From the NCBI GenBank assembly GCA_964582365.1, contig CAZOQV010000011.1, positions 1 to 20,968 on the forward strand: 20,968 nt of DNA, in the 5' to 3' direction. How positions within the stretch are numbered: position 1 is the stretch's first letter; each line of letters opens with the position of its first letter. This stretch comes from WARW01 sp964582365 (GTDB taxonomy: Bacteria; Patescibacteriota; Microgenomatia; UBA12405). Shown here one piece after another: positions 13,219-19,810 of this stretch. A program made the position numbers and the translations under genes. Under the pieces are notes generated by a model. That model was given only the letters and a program-made list of their open reading frames with translations. It was not told where the DNA came from and made no database searches.

Positions 13219-13902
13219 ATGACAAAAGAAAAAAAACAGATAAAAGTAGATTTAAGAACCGTTTTGGGCAAAAAAGTTAAACACTTAAGAAAAGAAGGAT
13301 TAACTCCAGCAACTATTTACGGACATAATTTTGAAGCAAAATCAATCCAATTTAAAACCATGGAATTAGAAAGACTTTTTGATGAAGTCGGAGAATCGGG
13401 TTTGGTTGAACTTTTGATTGATAAAGAAAATTTACCAATTTTATTTAAAAATCCTCAATATAGCCCAGTTGAAGGCAATCTTATTCATATTGATTGTTAT
13501 AAAGTTAATATGAAAGAAAAAATTACAGCTACTGTCCCACTTGAATTTAGTGGAGAATCTCAAGCTGTTAAAAATGGAAATGTGTTAGTTGAAGTTAGTA
13601 ATGAAGTTGAAGTTGAGGCTTTACCAATTGATTTACCAGAAAATATTACTGTTGATATTTCGGTATTAAACGAAATTGATGACATGATTACTGTCGGTGA
13701 TATTAAATTAGATGAAAAAATAGAAATGGTAACTTCACCTGATCAAGTAATTGTCAAAATTGAAGAACCAAGAGCTGAAGAAGAAATCGTAGCTCCGGCA
13801 GCTGAGGAAGGAATAACCGTGGCACCAGCTATGAACCAAAAAACTGAAGAAGAAAAAGCAGCAGCTGAGGCTGAAAAAGCGAAAGAGAAAGAGGAAGAAT
13901 AA
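13219..13902 (+). CDS. rplY: 50S ribosomal protein L25, long (CTC/TL5) form
   Basis: Binds 5S rRNA in the large ribosomal subunit. The first 90 residues form the L25 domain (RTVLGKKVKHLRKEG, TPATIYGH, HIDCYKV). A TL5-type beta domain follows (EKITATVPLEFSGES, VEVEALPIDLP), then an Ala/Glu/Lys-rich low-complexity tail (about 195-227). Length from ATG 13219 is 227 residues. An in-frame ATG at 13180 would add MAGEEGTLGKKEK. The later start is preferred because the canonical domain begins right after it and the extra residues are encoded by the leader hairpin region. A strong extended -10 lies upstream. Two AATTTCT heptamers follow the stop directly, and a strong hairpin with a T-run in the convergent gene may terminate transcription. 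Confidence 0.93.
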   Translation: MTKEKKQIKVDLRTVLGKKVKHLRKEGLTPATIYGHNFEAKSIQFKTMELERLFDEVGESGLVELLIDKENLPILFKNPQYSPVEGNLIHIDCYKVNMKEKITATVPLEFSGESQAVKNGNVLVEVSNEVEVEALPIDLPENITVDISVLNEIDDMITVGDIKLDEKIEMVTSPDQVIVKIEEPRAEEEIVAPAAEEGITVAPAMNQKTEEEKAAAEAEKAKEKEEE

Positions 13903-13916
13903 AATTTCTAATTTCT
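13903..13916. repeat. heptamer array (AATTTCT)2
   Basis: Two AATTTCT units start immediately after the L25 stop codon, between convergent genes. Confidence 0.75.
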
Positions 13917-13931
13917 AAAAATAAGAAAAAG

Positions 13932-14399
13932 TTATTTTGATAAGGAGTAACAAAGCCTGTCAACGTCGTCCCGAATGGGATCAAGTTGGCGGGCTTTTTG
14001 GAGGGAAAGCAAACTGTTTTGTTTTTGATTTAAAAGAAGATAAACTCGAGATAATTCAATATAGTCTTCAACTGTTTTATTGATTTTATTATTTAGATAA
14101 TCGGCTTTTTTTTGAAGTTCTGATGGTTGATAATTAAATTTATATTCACTAATTTCAGAAGAATTTAGCTCTGGTTCAAGTTTGGCTGCATTAATCCAAT
14201 CATTATTTTGAACTAAGAGACGCCATAAATTTAAACGACCAGAATAAGTATCTCCCTGGTTTAGGCTAAATAGTTGTTTTTTGGTTTGAGTAAAAATGTC
14301 GGGATTCTTGGATAAGACAAAAAAATTGAGACTAATTGTAAAAATTAAAATAAAAATTATAAAAATTTTAAAACCCTTAATTATTTTTTTAATATTCAT
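13932..14399 (-). CDS. membrane-anchored TPR-like protein
   Basis: A 155-residue protein from ATG 14399. It has one N-terminal membrane segment (about 8-28), a short extracytoplasmic linker, and about 100 helical residues. The end reads like a tetratricopeptide pair (YIELSRVYLLLNQKQNSLLS then LQKARQLDP). TPR proteins usually mediate protein contacts; no partner is evident. The frame is open to 14429, but that extension (MSEGQRG) is encoded by the palindromic repeat at 14416-14449, so it is unlikely to be used. It is probably transcribed with valS. The codons of its last 20 residues fold into a long imperfect hairpin (13952-13997). Confidence 0.65.
   Translation of the reverse strand: MNIKKIIKGFKIFIIFILIFTISLNFFVLSKNPDIFTQTKKQLFSLNQGDTYSGRLNLWRLLVQNNDWINAAKLEPELNSSEISEYKFNYQPSELQKKADYLNNKINKTVEDYIELSRVYLLLNQKQNSLLSLQKARQLDPIRDDVDRLCYSLSK
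13952..13999 (+). terminator. probable L25 terminator inside the convergent TPR gene
   Basis: A stem of 21 nt on each side (13952-13972 with 13977-13997) has 16 Watson-Crick matches plus some G-U pairs. It closes on CCC-GAAT-GGG and is followed by five T on the plus strand. It lies 50 nt after the L25 stop, within the coding 3' end of the minus-strand gene. Confidence 0.5.
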
Positions 14400-14415
14400 T
14401 ATTTTTAATCCTCTC

Positions 14416-14449
14416 TGTCCTTCGGACATCTCCCCTTAACAAAGGGAGA
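14416..14449. repeat. composite two-hairpin repeat, copy 4
   Basis: The first hairpin is TGTCC-TTC-GGACA (14416-14428). It runs straight into the TCTCCC/GGGAGA hairpin (14429-14449), which is base-for-base the same as 2028-2048. The tail AAATCT resembles that of copy 1. It lies between valS and the TPR gene. Confidence 0.85.
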
Positions 14450-14452
14450 AAT

Positions 14453-16768
14453 CTAAATTTTATTTTCTTTTGGCCAGGAAGAAGAAATTAACAATTCTTT
14501 TTTAAAATTGAATTTTTCTTGAAGGTTTTGGTAAACAGTTTCGGTGACAAAAGGAATAAAAGGATGAAGAAGTTTTAAACTGGTTTCTAGAACAGTAAGT
14601 AAAACAGGAATAGTTTCTTCTCCCCTATCTTTGACATTTTCGATGTAGATATCACAAAAATCGTGCCAGAAAAATTGATATAAATCTTCTGATGCTTGAC
14701 CAAAATGATAAGTTTCTAAATTTTTGGTAGTAGAGGCTATAATTTTATTTAATTTGGAAAGGATGTCTTTATCAGCGGAATTCAATCCCTCTAAATCTCC
14801 CTTTGACAAGGGAGACTTTAACTCAGAAACTTTAAAATTGGGATTTTTTTCTTGAAGGCGATCGATGAGCATTTCGACAAAACGAGAGGCGTTCCAGATT
14901 TTATTAACAAAATTACGTTGAGCACGAATTTTATCTTCAGAAACTGGGAAATCACTGGCAGGAGCAATACCATAAACCAAAGACATTCTGAGAGCATCAG
15001 TCCCGTATTTTTCGGTCATATCCAAAGGATTGATAACGTTGCCTTTTGATTTAGACATTTTTTGACCTTTGCCATCAACAACCCGAGAATGAAGATGGAC
15101 TGTTTTAAAGGGAACTTCGCCGGTTAAATAAAGACCAAACATGGTCATACGAGCCACCCAGAAGAATAAAATATCCCAAAGAGTATCCATGACGGTGGTG
15201 GGATAAAAATAATCGAAATCTGGGGAAGATTTGCTGGGATCAGTGGTGTTAAAACCAAGAGTGCTTAAAGGCCATTGACCACTTAAAAACCAAGTATCAA
15301 AAGTATCAGTTTCCTGAATAAGAGAAGCCGAATTACATTTTGGGCAATGATCAGAATTATCAATAATAAATTCAGCATCAACTGGAGCAAGGAGAGATTG
15401 AAGCCCACTTTTTATTTCTTCAACTGAATATTTGTCTTTTAAATCTCGATAAAAACCAGAAACAATTTTTTTATTTTTGTCTAGGAAATTTAATTTAATG
15501 CCAGGATTGCAATCTAAACAATACCAAGCTGGAATTTGAGGGCCCCAAACAATTTGACGGGAGATATTCCAATCACGAATGTTTTCCATCCAAGTGGTGT
15601 AGGTTTTTTTGAAACGAGTAGGGAAAAATTTGACGTCATTATCTTTGGCGGCTTTGATGGCAGGTTTGGCTAATTTATCAATTTTGATATACCATTGGGG
15701 AGCCACCATGGGTTCAATGACATGATGACAACGATAACAACGACCAATGCGATGTTGATATTTGTCATCAATTTTGACCATCATGCCCCGCTCTTGCATA
15801 TCAGCAACTACTTTTTCTCGAGCTTGATTTACAGTTAGACCAGCATATTTGCCCGCTAAATCGGTCATTCGACCATCAAAACCAATAACTTTTTTAATTT
15901 GAAGATGGTGTCGAACACTGGCTTCAAAATCATTTGGATCGTGACCGGGAGTAATTTTTACAACGCCAGTGCCAAATTTCATATCAACCATATCATCGGC
16001 AATAACTTTAACTGTAAAAGGACCGTTTAAACCCTCGACGACAATTTCTTGGCCAACATATTGGGTGTATCTTTTGTCTTTAGGATTAACAGCAACAGCG
16101 GTGTCACCAAATTTAGTTTCGGGACGAGTGGTGGCTAAAATAAAAGGACCATATTTAATGTAATAAAGATTACTTATTTCATCAACATAATCAACTTCAA
16201 GATTAGAAAAAGCAGTGCCGCAAAAAGTACAATAATTGACAATTTTTTCATCGCGATAAATTAAACCATCGTGATAAAGTTTCTTAAAAGTGGCTAAAAC
16301 ATTATTAACAATTGGTTCTTCAAGACTGTAATGATAACGACTCCAATCCATAGAGAAGCCGAGCTTTTTCATTTGAAATTGGTTTAAATTTCGGTTTTCT
16401 TCAACAAAGTTCCAAATCATTTGATAAAGAGTTTGACGATCAAAATCAAAACGACTTTTACCTTCTTTGGCTAATCTTTTTTCAAAAACAAATTGAGTTT
16501 CAATACCAGCATGATCACCGCCCGGGAGCCAAAGAGTTGGTTGACCAAGCATGCGATGATAACGAATTAAAATATCTTGAATGGTAAAAAGAGCATGACC
16601 CATGTGCATGGGATCGTTAGCATTAGGAAGAGGAAGAATAATAGAGTAAGGTTTGTCTTTAATTTTAGCGACTTTTGGATTTTTGGGGACTTTGGGAGTG
16701 AAGGCACCAGAATTTTGCCAGAGTTCGTAAATTTGACCTTCAGATGAGGAATTGTAAGCTTTATCCAT
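14453..16768 (-). CDS. valS: valyl-tRNA synthetase
   Basis: Charges tRNA-Val and edits mischarged threonine. The 771-residue class Ia enzyme has its HIGH box as HMGH (55-58, within PNANDPMHMGH). A zinc-type pair sits in NYCTFCGTAFSN. The editing domain has ATTRPET and the second metal-like segment is GRCYRCHHVIEPMVAPQWY. KMSKS is exact at 570-574, and the helical anticodon-binding domain follows. It is shorter than typical ValRS (about 880-950) because the C-terminal coiled-coil arm is missing, which is common in reduced genomes. Residues 652-658 (SPLSKGD) are encoded by a palindromic repeat inserted in a loop of the anticodon domain. The start overlaps the stop of the upstream unrecognised gene by 8 nt. 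Confidence 0.97.
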   Translation of the reverse strand: MDKAYNSSSEGQIYELWQNSGAFTPKVPKNPKVAKIKDKPYSIILPLPNANDPMHMGHALFTIQDILIRYHRMLGQPTLWLPGGDHAGIETQFVFEKRLAKEGKSRFDFDRQTLYQMIWNFVEENRNLNQFQMKKLGFSMDWSRYHYSLEEPIVNNVLATFKKLYHDGLIYRDEKIVNYCTFCGTAFSNLEVDYVDEISNLYYIKYGPFILATTRPETKFGDTAVAVNPKDKRYTQYVGQEIVVEGLNGPFTVKVIADDMVDMKFGTGVVKITPGHDPNDFEASVRHHLQIKKVIGFDGRMTDLAGKYAGLTVNQAREKVVADMQERGMMVKIDDKYQHRIGRCYRCHHVIEPMVAPQWYIKIDKLAKPAIKAAKDNDVKFFPTRFKKTYTTWMENIRDWNISRQIVWGPQIPAWYCLDCNPGIKLNFLDKNKKIVSGFYRDLKDKYSVEEIKSGLQSLLAPVDAEFIIDNSDHCPKCNSASLIQETDTFDTWFLSGQWPLSTLGFNTTDPSKSSPDFDYFYPTTVMDTLWDILFFWVARMTMFGLYLTGEVPFKTVHLHSRVVDGKGQKMSKSKGNVINPLDMTEKYGTDALRMSLVYGIAPASDFPVSEDKIRAQRNFVNKIWNASRFVEMLIDRLQEKNPNFKVSELKSPLSKGDLEGLNSADKDILSKLNKIIASTTKNLETYHFGQASEDLYQFFWHDFCDIYIENVKDRGEETIPVLLTVLETSLKLLHPFIPFVTETVYQNLQEKFNFKKELLISSSWPKENKI
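14796..14815. repeat. palindromic repeat inserted in frame in valS
   Basis: TCTCCCTTTGACAAGGGAGA is the constant hairpin of the composite element, without the variable first stem. Read on the minus strand it contributes SPLSKGD to ValRS. The reading frame is preserved. Confidence 0.85.
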
Positions 16769-17282
16769 GAGGATATTTTATCATTTTACAATGATTACGA
16801 ATATTCCCAAATTGTTCGTAAAAATTTCTAATAATAATATCATCCGGCAACTGACCATTTAAGATAATTAATTTTCTTTCAACCGCAACTTCTTTGGCTT
16901 TAAAGTAATCTTCATTTAATTCTTTGTAAAAATCTAAAATATGATAGATGCTGGATTTCACTTGTATTCCTACTACTCCTATATTTTCTTCTGATGAAAT
17001 GAGTTTTAAGTCGTGTTTTTCAACAACATCTTCGAAACTATTACGTTTAGTTTCTAAAATCTCTTTGATAAATAAATCCTGAAGTGGAAGTGAACAAATA
17101 TTTTTTTTAACGTTTAATACAGACTTTTCTCCGCGGGCTTCAGCGTAATTTTCAGAAAGATTTTGCAACTCTTGATAGATCCCCTCGTAAGTAGAATTTT
17201 TTTTAATTTCACCAAAGATGAAATTAATTCTAGCGGCTTTTTCTATGTCTATGTATTTTGATTTATTTTCTTTGTTCCCCAT
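16761..17282 (-). CDS. hypothetical protein, unrecognised
   Basis: A 173-residue soluble, mostly helical, charged protein with no membrane segment. No family is recognised. Features to follow up are the segment near 63-76 (SLPLQDLFIKEILE) and the C-terminal block near 143-168 (GQLPDDIIIRNFYEQFGNIRNHCK). The latter looks conserved in character because of its mix of aromatic and polar residues. It overlaps valS by 8 nt (TAA inside the valS start) and is probably translated with it. Its promoter is TATAAT (17314 to 17309), predicting a leader of about 20 nt. A role linked to ValRS is conceivable but only from position. Confidence 0.65.
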   Translation of the reverse strand: MGNKENKSKYIDIEKAARINFIFGEIKKNSTYEGIYQELQNLSENYAEARGEKSVLNVKKNICSLPLQDLFIKEILETKRNSFEDVVEKHDLKLISSEENIGVVGIQVKSSIYHILDFYKELNEDYFKAKEVAVERKLIILNGQLPDDIIIRNFYEQFGNIRNHCKMIKYPHG

Positions 17283-17308
17283 AAAAATATTTGTGTGGGG
17301 GTAGGGTG

Positions 17309-17323
17309 ATTATAAAGTATAAT
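17309..17323. promoter_or_regulatory. divergent -10 boxes
   Basis: Perfect TATAAT boxes on both strands lie within 15 bp: minus 17314 to 17309, plus 17318 to 17323. The plus box ends 5 nt before the HD-protein ATG. The minus box is 26 nt before its gene. Confidence 0.6.
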
Positions 17324-17328
17324 TGGTT

Positions 17329-17919
17329 ATGAAACAAAGTGATATTTATAAACTACATCAAAAATATTCTGTTGGCGAACATCAAAAAGAGAAATTAGAA
17401 ATTGGATGGACTCATAGTTTAATTGTAAAAAACATTTCTTTACAAATTGCTGATGTTTTAGAAAAGAAATGTGGAATTAAAACTGATACAAAATTAATCG
17501 AAATTGGGGCATTAATCCATGATATTGGTTTTTATCAATATTTTGATGATAATTATAAAATTAAAAAAGATTATGTGGAACATGGAAAAATAGGATATGA
17601 AATTTTAATTAAAGAAGGGGTATCTCAGAAAAGAGCTCGATTTGCTTTGACACATGTGGGAGTGGGAATAGAAAAAAATATACCAATTAGTTTGGAAGAA
17701 GAAATTGTTTGTTACGCTGATAAATTTCATTCAAAAGGTCACCCGGGTTTTGATAGTTTTGAAGGATCAGTCGAAGAAATGAACAAATTTGGAACTGATA
17801 ATGGAGTAATTCTTAATAGATTTAAAGATAAATTTGGAGTTCCAGAATTAAAAGAGCTAAGAGAAAAATATAATAAATGGCACAAGGAAATTAATGAATG
17901 GGTTGAAAATAGATTATAG
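17329..17919 (+). CDS. HD-domain metal-dependent phosphohydrolase
   Basis: A 196-residue protein of the HD superfamily, which hydrolyses phosphate esters of nucleotides or related molecules with bound metal. Likely ligands are His29 (WTHS), His64-Asp65 (ALIHDIG), His85 (EHGK), His109 (THVGVG) and Asp131 (YADKFH). The pattern of extra histidines suggests a two-metal site. Substrate is not readable from sequence. A TTG in frame at 17323 overlaps the -10 box. ATG 17329, 5 nt after TATAAT, is preferred and implies a leaderless message. It is followed closely by the TsaC-TsaE fusion gene, though that gene has its own -10 box. Confidence 0.85.
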   Translation: MKQSDIYKLHQKYSVGEHQKEKLEIGWTHSLIVKNISLQIADVLEKKCGIKTDTKLIEIGALIHDIGFYQYFDDNYKIKKDYVEHGKIGYEILIKEGVSQKRARFALTHVGVGIEKNIPISLEEEIVCYADKFHSKGHPGFDSFEGSVEEMNKFGTDNGVILNRFKDKFGVPELKELREKYNKWHKEINEWVENRL

Positions 17920-17940
17920 ATCGTCGATGATAGATCGTAG
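17916..17940. repeat. 14-nt-period repeat at a gene 3' end
   Basis: ATAGATCGT occurs twice exactly 14 nt (two heptamers) apart, starting within the stop codon of the HD gene. It looks like another member of the 7-nt-period class with a different unit. Confidence 0.55.
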
Positions 17941-17957
17941 AAATGACACAATAATGA

Positions 17958-17963
17958 TAAAAT
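17958..17963 (+). promoter_or_regulatory. -10 box TAAAAT of the tsaC-tsaE fusion gene
   Basis: TAAAAT ends 5 nt before ATG 17969, the same spacing as for the HD gene, trpS and dnaG. Confidence 0.45.
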
Positions 17964-17968
17964 AAGTG

Positions 17969-19063
17969 ATGAAAGTTTTGGATATTAAGGTAAATTATCA
18001 AAAAGTTATCGAAGAAACTGTGAGAGTTTTGAAAGAGGGTGGATTGGTGGTATTTCCGAGTGATACGGTTTACATCTTGGCGGTGGATCCAACTAATGAA
18101 AAGGCAGTTGAAAAATTACTGGCTTTTAAAAACAGATGGGCAGGCAAAGCGATTTCAGTGGCAGTTTTAGATAAAAAAATGGCACAGGAATATGTTGAAT
18201 TGAATCAAAATGGCGAAAATATTTATACAAATTTATTACCTGGGCCTTTTACTATTGTCAGTAATGGTAAACATAAAGTGGCAAAAGGAATTGAATCAGA
18301 AAATGGAACATTAGGAATTAGAATCCCGGATAATAAATATATTCATGATTTAGTTGAGGCTTTTGGAAAACCAGTAACAGCAACATCGGCAAATTTATCG
18401 GGACGAAATCCAAATTATTCGATTGCTAGTTTTTTAAGACCATTATCAAATAAGAAGAAAGAAATGATTGATTTGATAGTTGATGGTGGTAAATTACCAA
18501 GAAATAAACCATCAACAGTAATTGATGCGACAGAAGCGGAATTAAAAATTTTAAGACGAGGCGATTTGATAACAAAAAATAGTCAAACATTGATTTCAAA
18601 ATCAGAAAAAGAAACGGAAAAAATTGCAGAATTTATACTACATAAAGTAGAGACGTTGCGTGCAACGTCTCTACAAAATAAACCATTAATATTTGCGTTG
18701 ACGGGAGATTTGGGTTGTGGAAAAACTGTTTTTAGCCGTAAAATAGGACATTTATTAGGAATAAAAGAAAAAATTACGAGTCCGACTTTTGTGATTTATA
18801 ATGAATATGAAATAAAAAATTTCCAATTTCTAATTTCTAATTTCCAAAAAAATAAGTTTTTGCATTTTGATTTGTATAGAATTAATGCGGGTTATGAATT
18901 AGAAGAAATAAAATTTTTTGAATTATTTAAAGGCAATATTACTTGTATTGAATGGCCGGAAAATATGGGTGAGAAAAATTTTGAAAAATTAAAAAAAGAA
19001 AATCAAGTAGTGACGATTCAATTTAAATATTTGGACGAAAAGACTAGAGAAATAAAATATTAA
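17969..19063 (+). CDS. tsaC-tsaE: TsaC-TsaE fusion, tRNA t6A biosynthesis
   Basis: One 364-residue protein carries two t6A enzymes. Residues 1 to about 200 are a Sua5/YrdC/TsaC domain that makes threonylcarbamoyl-AMP. Its landmarks are FPSDTVYILAVDP, LLPGPFTIV, GTLGIRIPDN, PVTATSANLSGRNP and the terminal STVIDA with LRRGD. Residues about 209-364 are TsaE, the ATPase that drives the TsaB-TsaD complex. It has P-loop GDLGCGKT (246-253), SPTFVIYNEYE, HFDLYRI and IEWPEN. The TsaE half has two repeat-encoded insertions. VETLRATSL (about 227-235) comes from a 28-nt palindrome, between helix 1 and the P-loop strand. NFQFLISNFQ (about 284-293) comes from four heptamers, before HFDLYR. Start ATG 17969 is preferred over GTG 17966. 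TsaD is encoded about 750 nt downstream; TsaB is not in the window. Confidence 0.93.
   Translation: MKVLDIKVNYQKVIEETVRVLKEGGLVVFPSDTVYILAVDPTNEKAVEKLLAFKNRWAGKAISVAVLDKKMAQEYVELNQNGENIYTNLLPGPFTIVSNGKHKVAKGIESENGTLGIRIPDNKYIHDLVEAFGKPVTATSANLSGRNPNYSIASFLRPLSNKKKEMIDLIVDGGKLPRNKPSTVIDATEAELKILRRGDLITKNSQTLISKSEKETEKIAEFILHKVETLRATSLQNKPLIFALTGDLGCGKTVFSRKIGHLLGIKEKITSPTFVIYNEYEIKNFQFLISNFQKNKFLHFDLYRINAGYELEEIKFFELFKGNITCIEWPENMGEKNFEKLKKENQVVTIQFKYLDEKTREIKY
18647..18674. repeat. 28-nt palindromic repeat inside the tsaE domain
   Basis: The ends GTAGAGACG and CGTCTCTAC surround the core TTGCGTGCAA. Arms are 13 bp around a central GT. It is the second copy of the element at 1951-1978 and is kept in frame, encoding VETLRATSL. 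Confidence 0.9.
18818..18845. repeat. heptamer array inside the tsaE domain
   Basis: AATTTCC, AATTTCT, AATTTCT, AATTTCC: four units, 28 nt, encoding NFQFLISNFQ in a loop between conserved TsaE motifs. Confidence 0.88.
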
Positions 19064-19070
19064 GATATTT

Positions 19071-19098
19071 AATTTCTAATTTCCAATATCTAATCTTT
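19071..19098. repeat. degenerate heptamer array after the tsaC-tsaE fusion gene
   Basis: AATTTCT, AATTTCC, AATATCT, AATCTTT: a decaying 7-nt period starting 7 nt after the stop, between convergent genes. Confidence 0.75.
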
Positions 19099-19115
19099 AA
19101 TGGCTAAATATAATT

Positions 19116-19790
19116 TTATAATAACTGGAAGGATTTGATGAAATTTTCACACTCATTTTTAATAGTGATGTTGCCATTGTGAACACATTGAATAGTGTAG
19201 TTTTTAGAACTTGATTGAAGATCGACGATGGTTTGAGTGGAAATATCGTAGCGATAAGTGTTTTGGTCGGAAACTATAAAAGCTTGGCTAAAATTGCGAT
19301 CAGAATTAGTCCAAGACCAAATTCCACTAGGAGAGACATGAACGACAAGATTACCATTAGAATTATAAAAAGTGTATCGATTACCACTAGACTCGGTATC
19401 TTGATAAAATTTTCGACCAGAATTGTAGCTAACAGAAAAACCATCATTTTCATTTTTGTAATTTAAAGTGCTAGGGGTAGTAGTGGTAGTCGGAATGAGA
19501 TTTGTAGCTGGAGTAATGATAATAGTTGGAGTTAATTTAGGAGTAATTTTAATTTTATTTGAAGGAGTGGCGGTAGGAGTAATAGAAATTTCAGCAGCCG
19601 AAGTGGCAGTTGGAGTGATTTCGATGGTTGGTATTTGAGTTGGCACAGAGGTAATAATAGGAGTTGGGGTGGCGATTAATTCAATAGTTTTTGATGAGCT
19701 GTTTATTTTAAAAATGAAAAAAATGCCTAAGCCTGATAAAATCAGCAGGACAATGGATGATATAAGAAATTTCATATTTTTTGAATCCAT
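19116..19790 (-). CDS. surface protein, Thr/Pro-rich stalk
   Basis: A 224-residue membrane-anchored exported protein. One N-terminal membrane helix spans about 8-28 (FLISSIVLLILSGLGIFFIF) and is probably an uncleaved anchor, since no lipobox Cys is present. A Thr/Pro/Ile-rich low-complexity stalk spans about 40-108, typical of cell-wall spacers and possibly glycosylated. A compact globular domain of about 115 residues follows, with many Tyr, Asn and Ser and only two cysteines (202 and 214), which may form a disulfide. The domain family is not recognised; the opening YKNENDGFSVSY resembles small lipoprotein-like beta domains. It lies antisense between the two t6A genes and shares a 20-bp divergent gap with tsaD. 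A link to t6A is not suggested. Confidence 0.75.
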   Translation of the reverse strand: MDSKNMKFLISSIVLLILSGLGIFFIFKINSSSKTIELIATPTPIITSVPTQIPTIEITPTATSAAEISITPTATPSNKIKITPKLTPTIIITPATNLIPTTTTTPSTLNYKNENDGFSVSYNSGRKFYQDTESSGNRYTFYNSNGNLVVHVSPSGIWSWTNSDRNFSQAFIVSDQNTYRYDISTQTIVDLQSSSKNYTIQCVHNGNITIKNECENFIKSFQLL

Positions 19791-19810
19791 ATGTTTATAT
19801 TACATTAATA
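19791..19810. promoter_or_regulatory. 20-bp divergent intergenic region
   Basis: The surface-protein start (19790, minus) and the tsaD start (19811, plus) are 20 bp apart. AT-rich boxes overlap: TAATAT on the minus strand ends 6 nt before its ATG, and TATTAC on the plus strand ends 7 nt before tsaD. Both messages would be leaderless. Confidence 0.35.

Noticed and set aside
14852..16163. Two plus-strand open frames inside valS (14852-15049, 15969-16163)
   Set aside because: They are antisense shadows of conserved ValRS segments.
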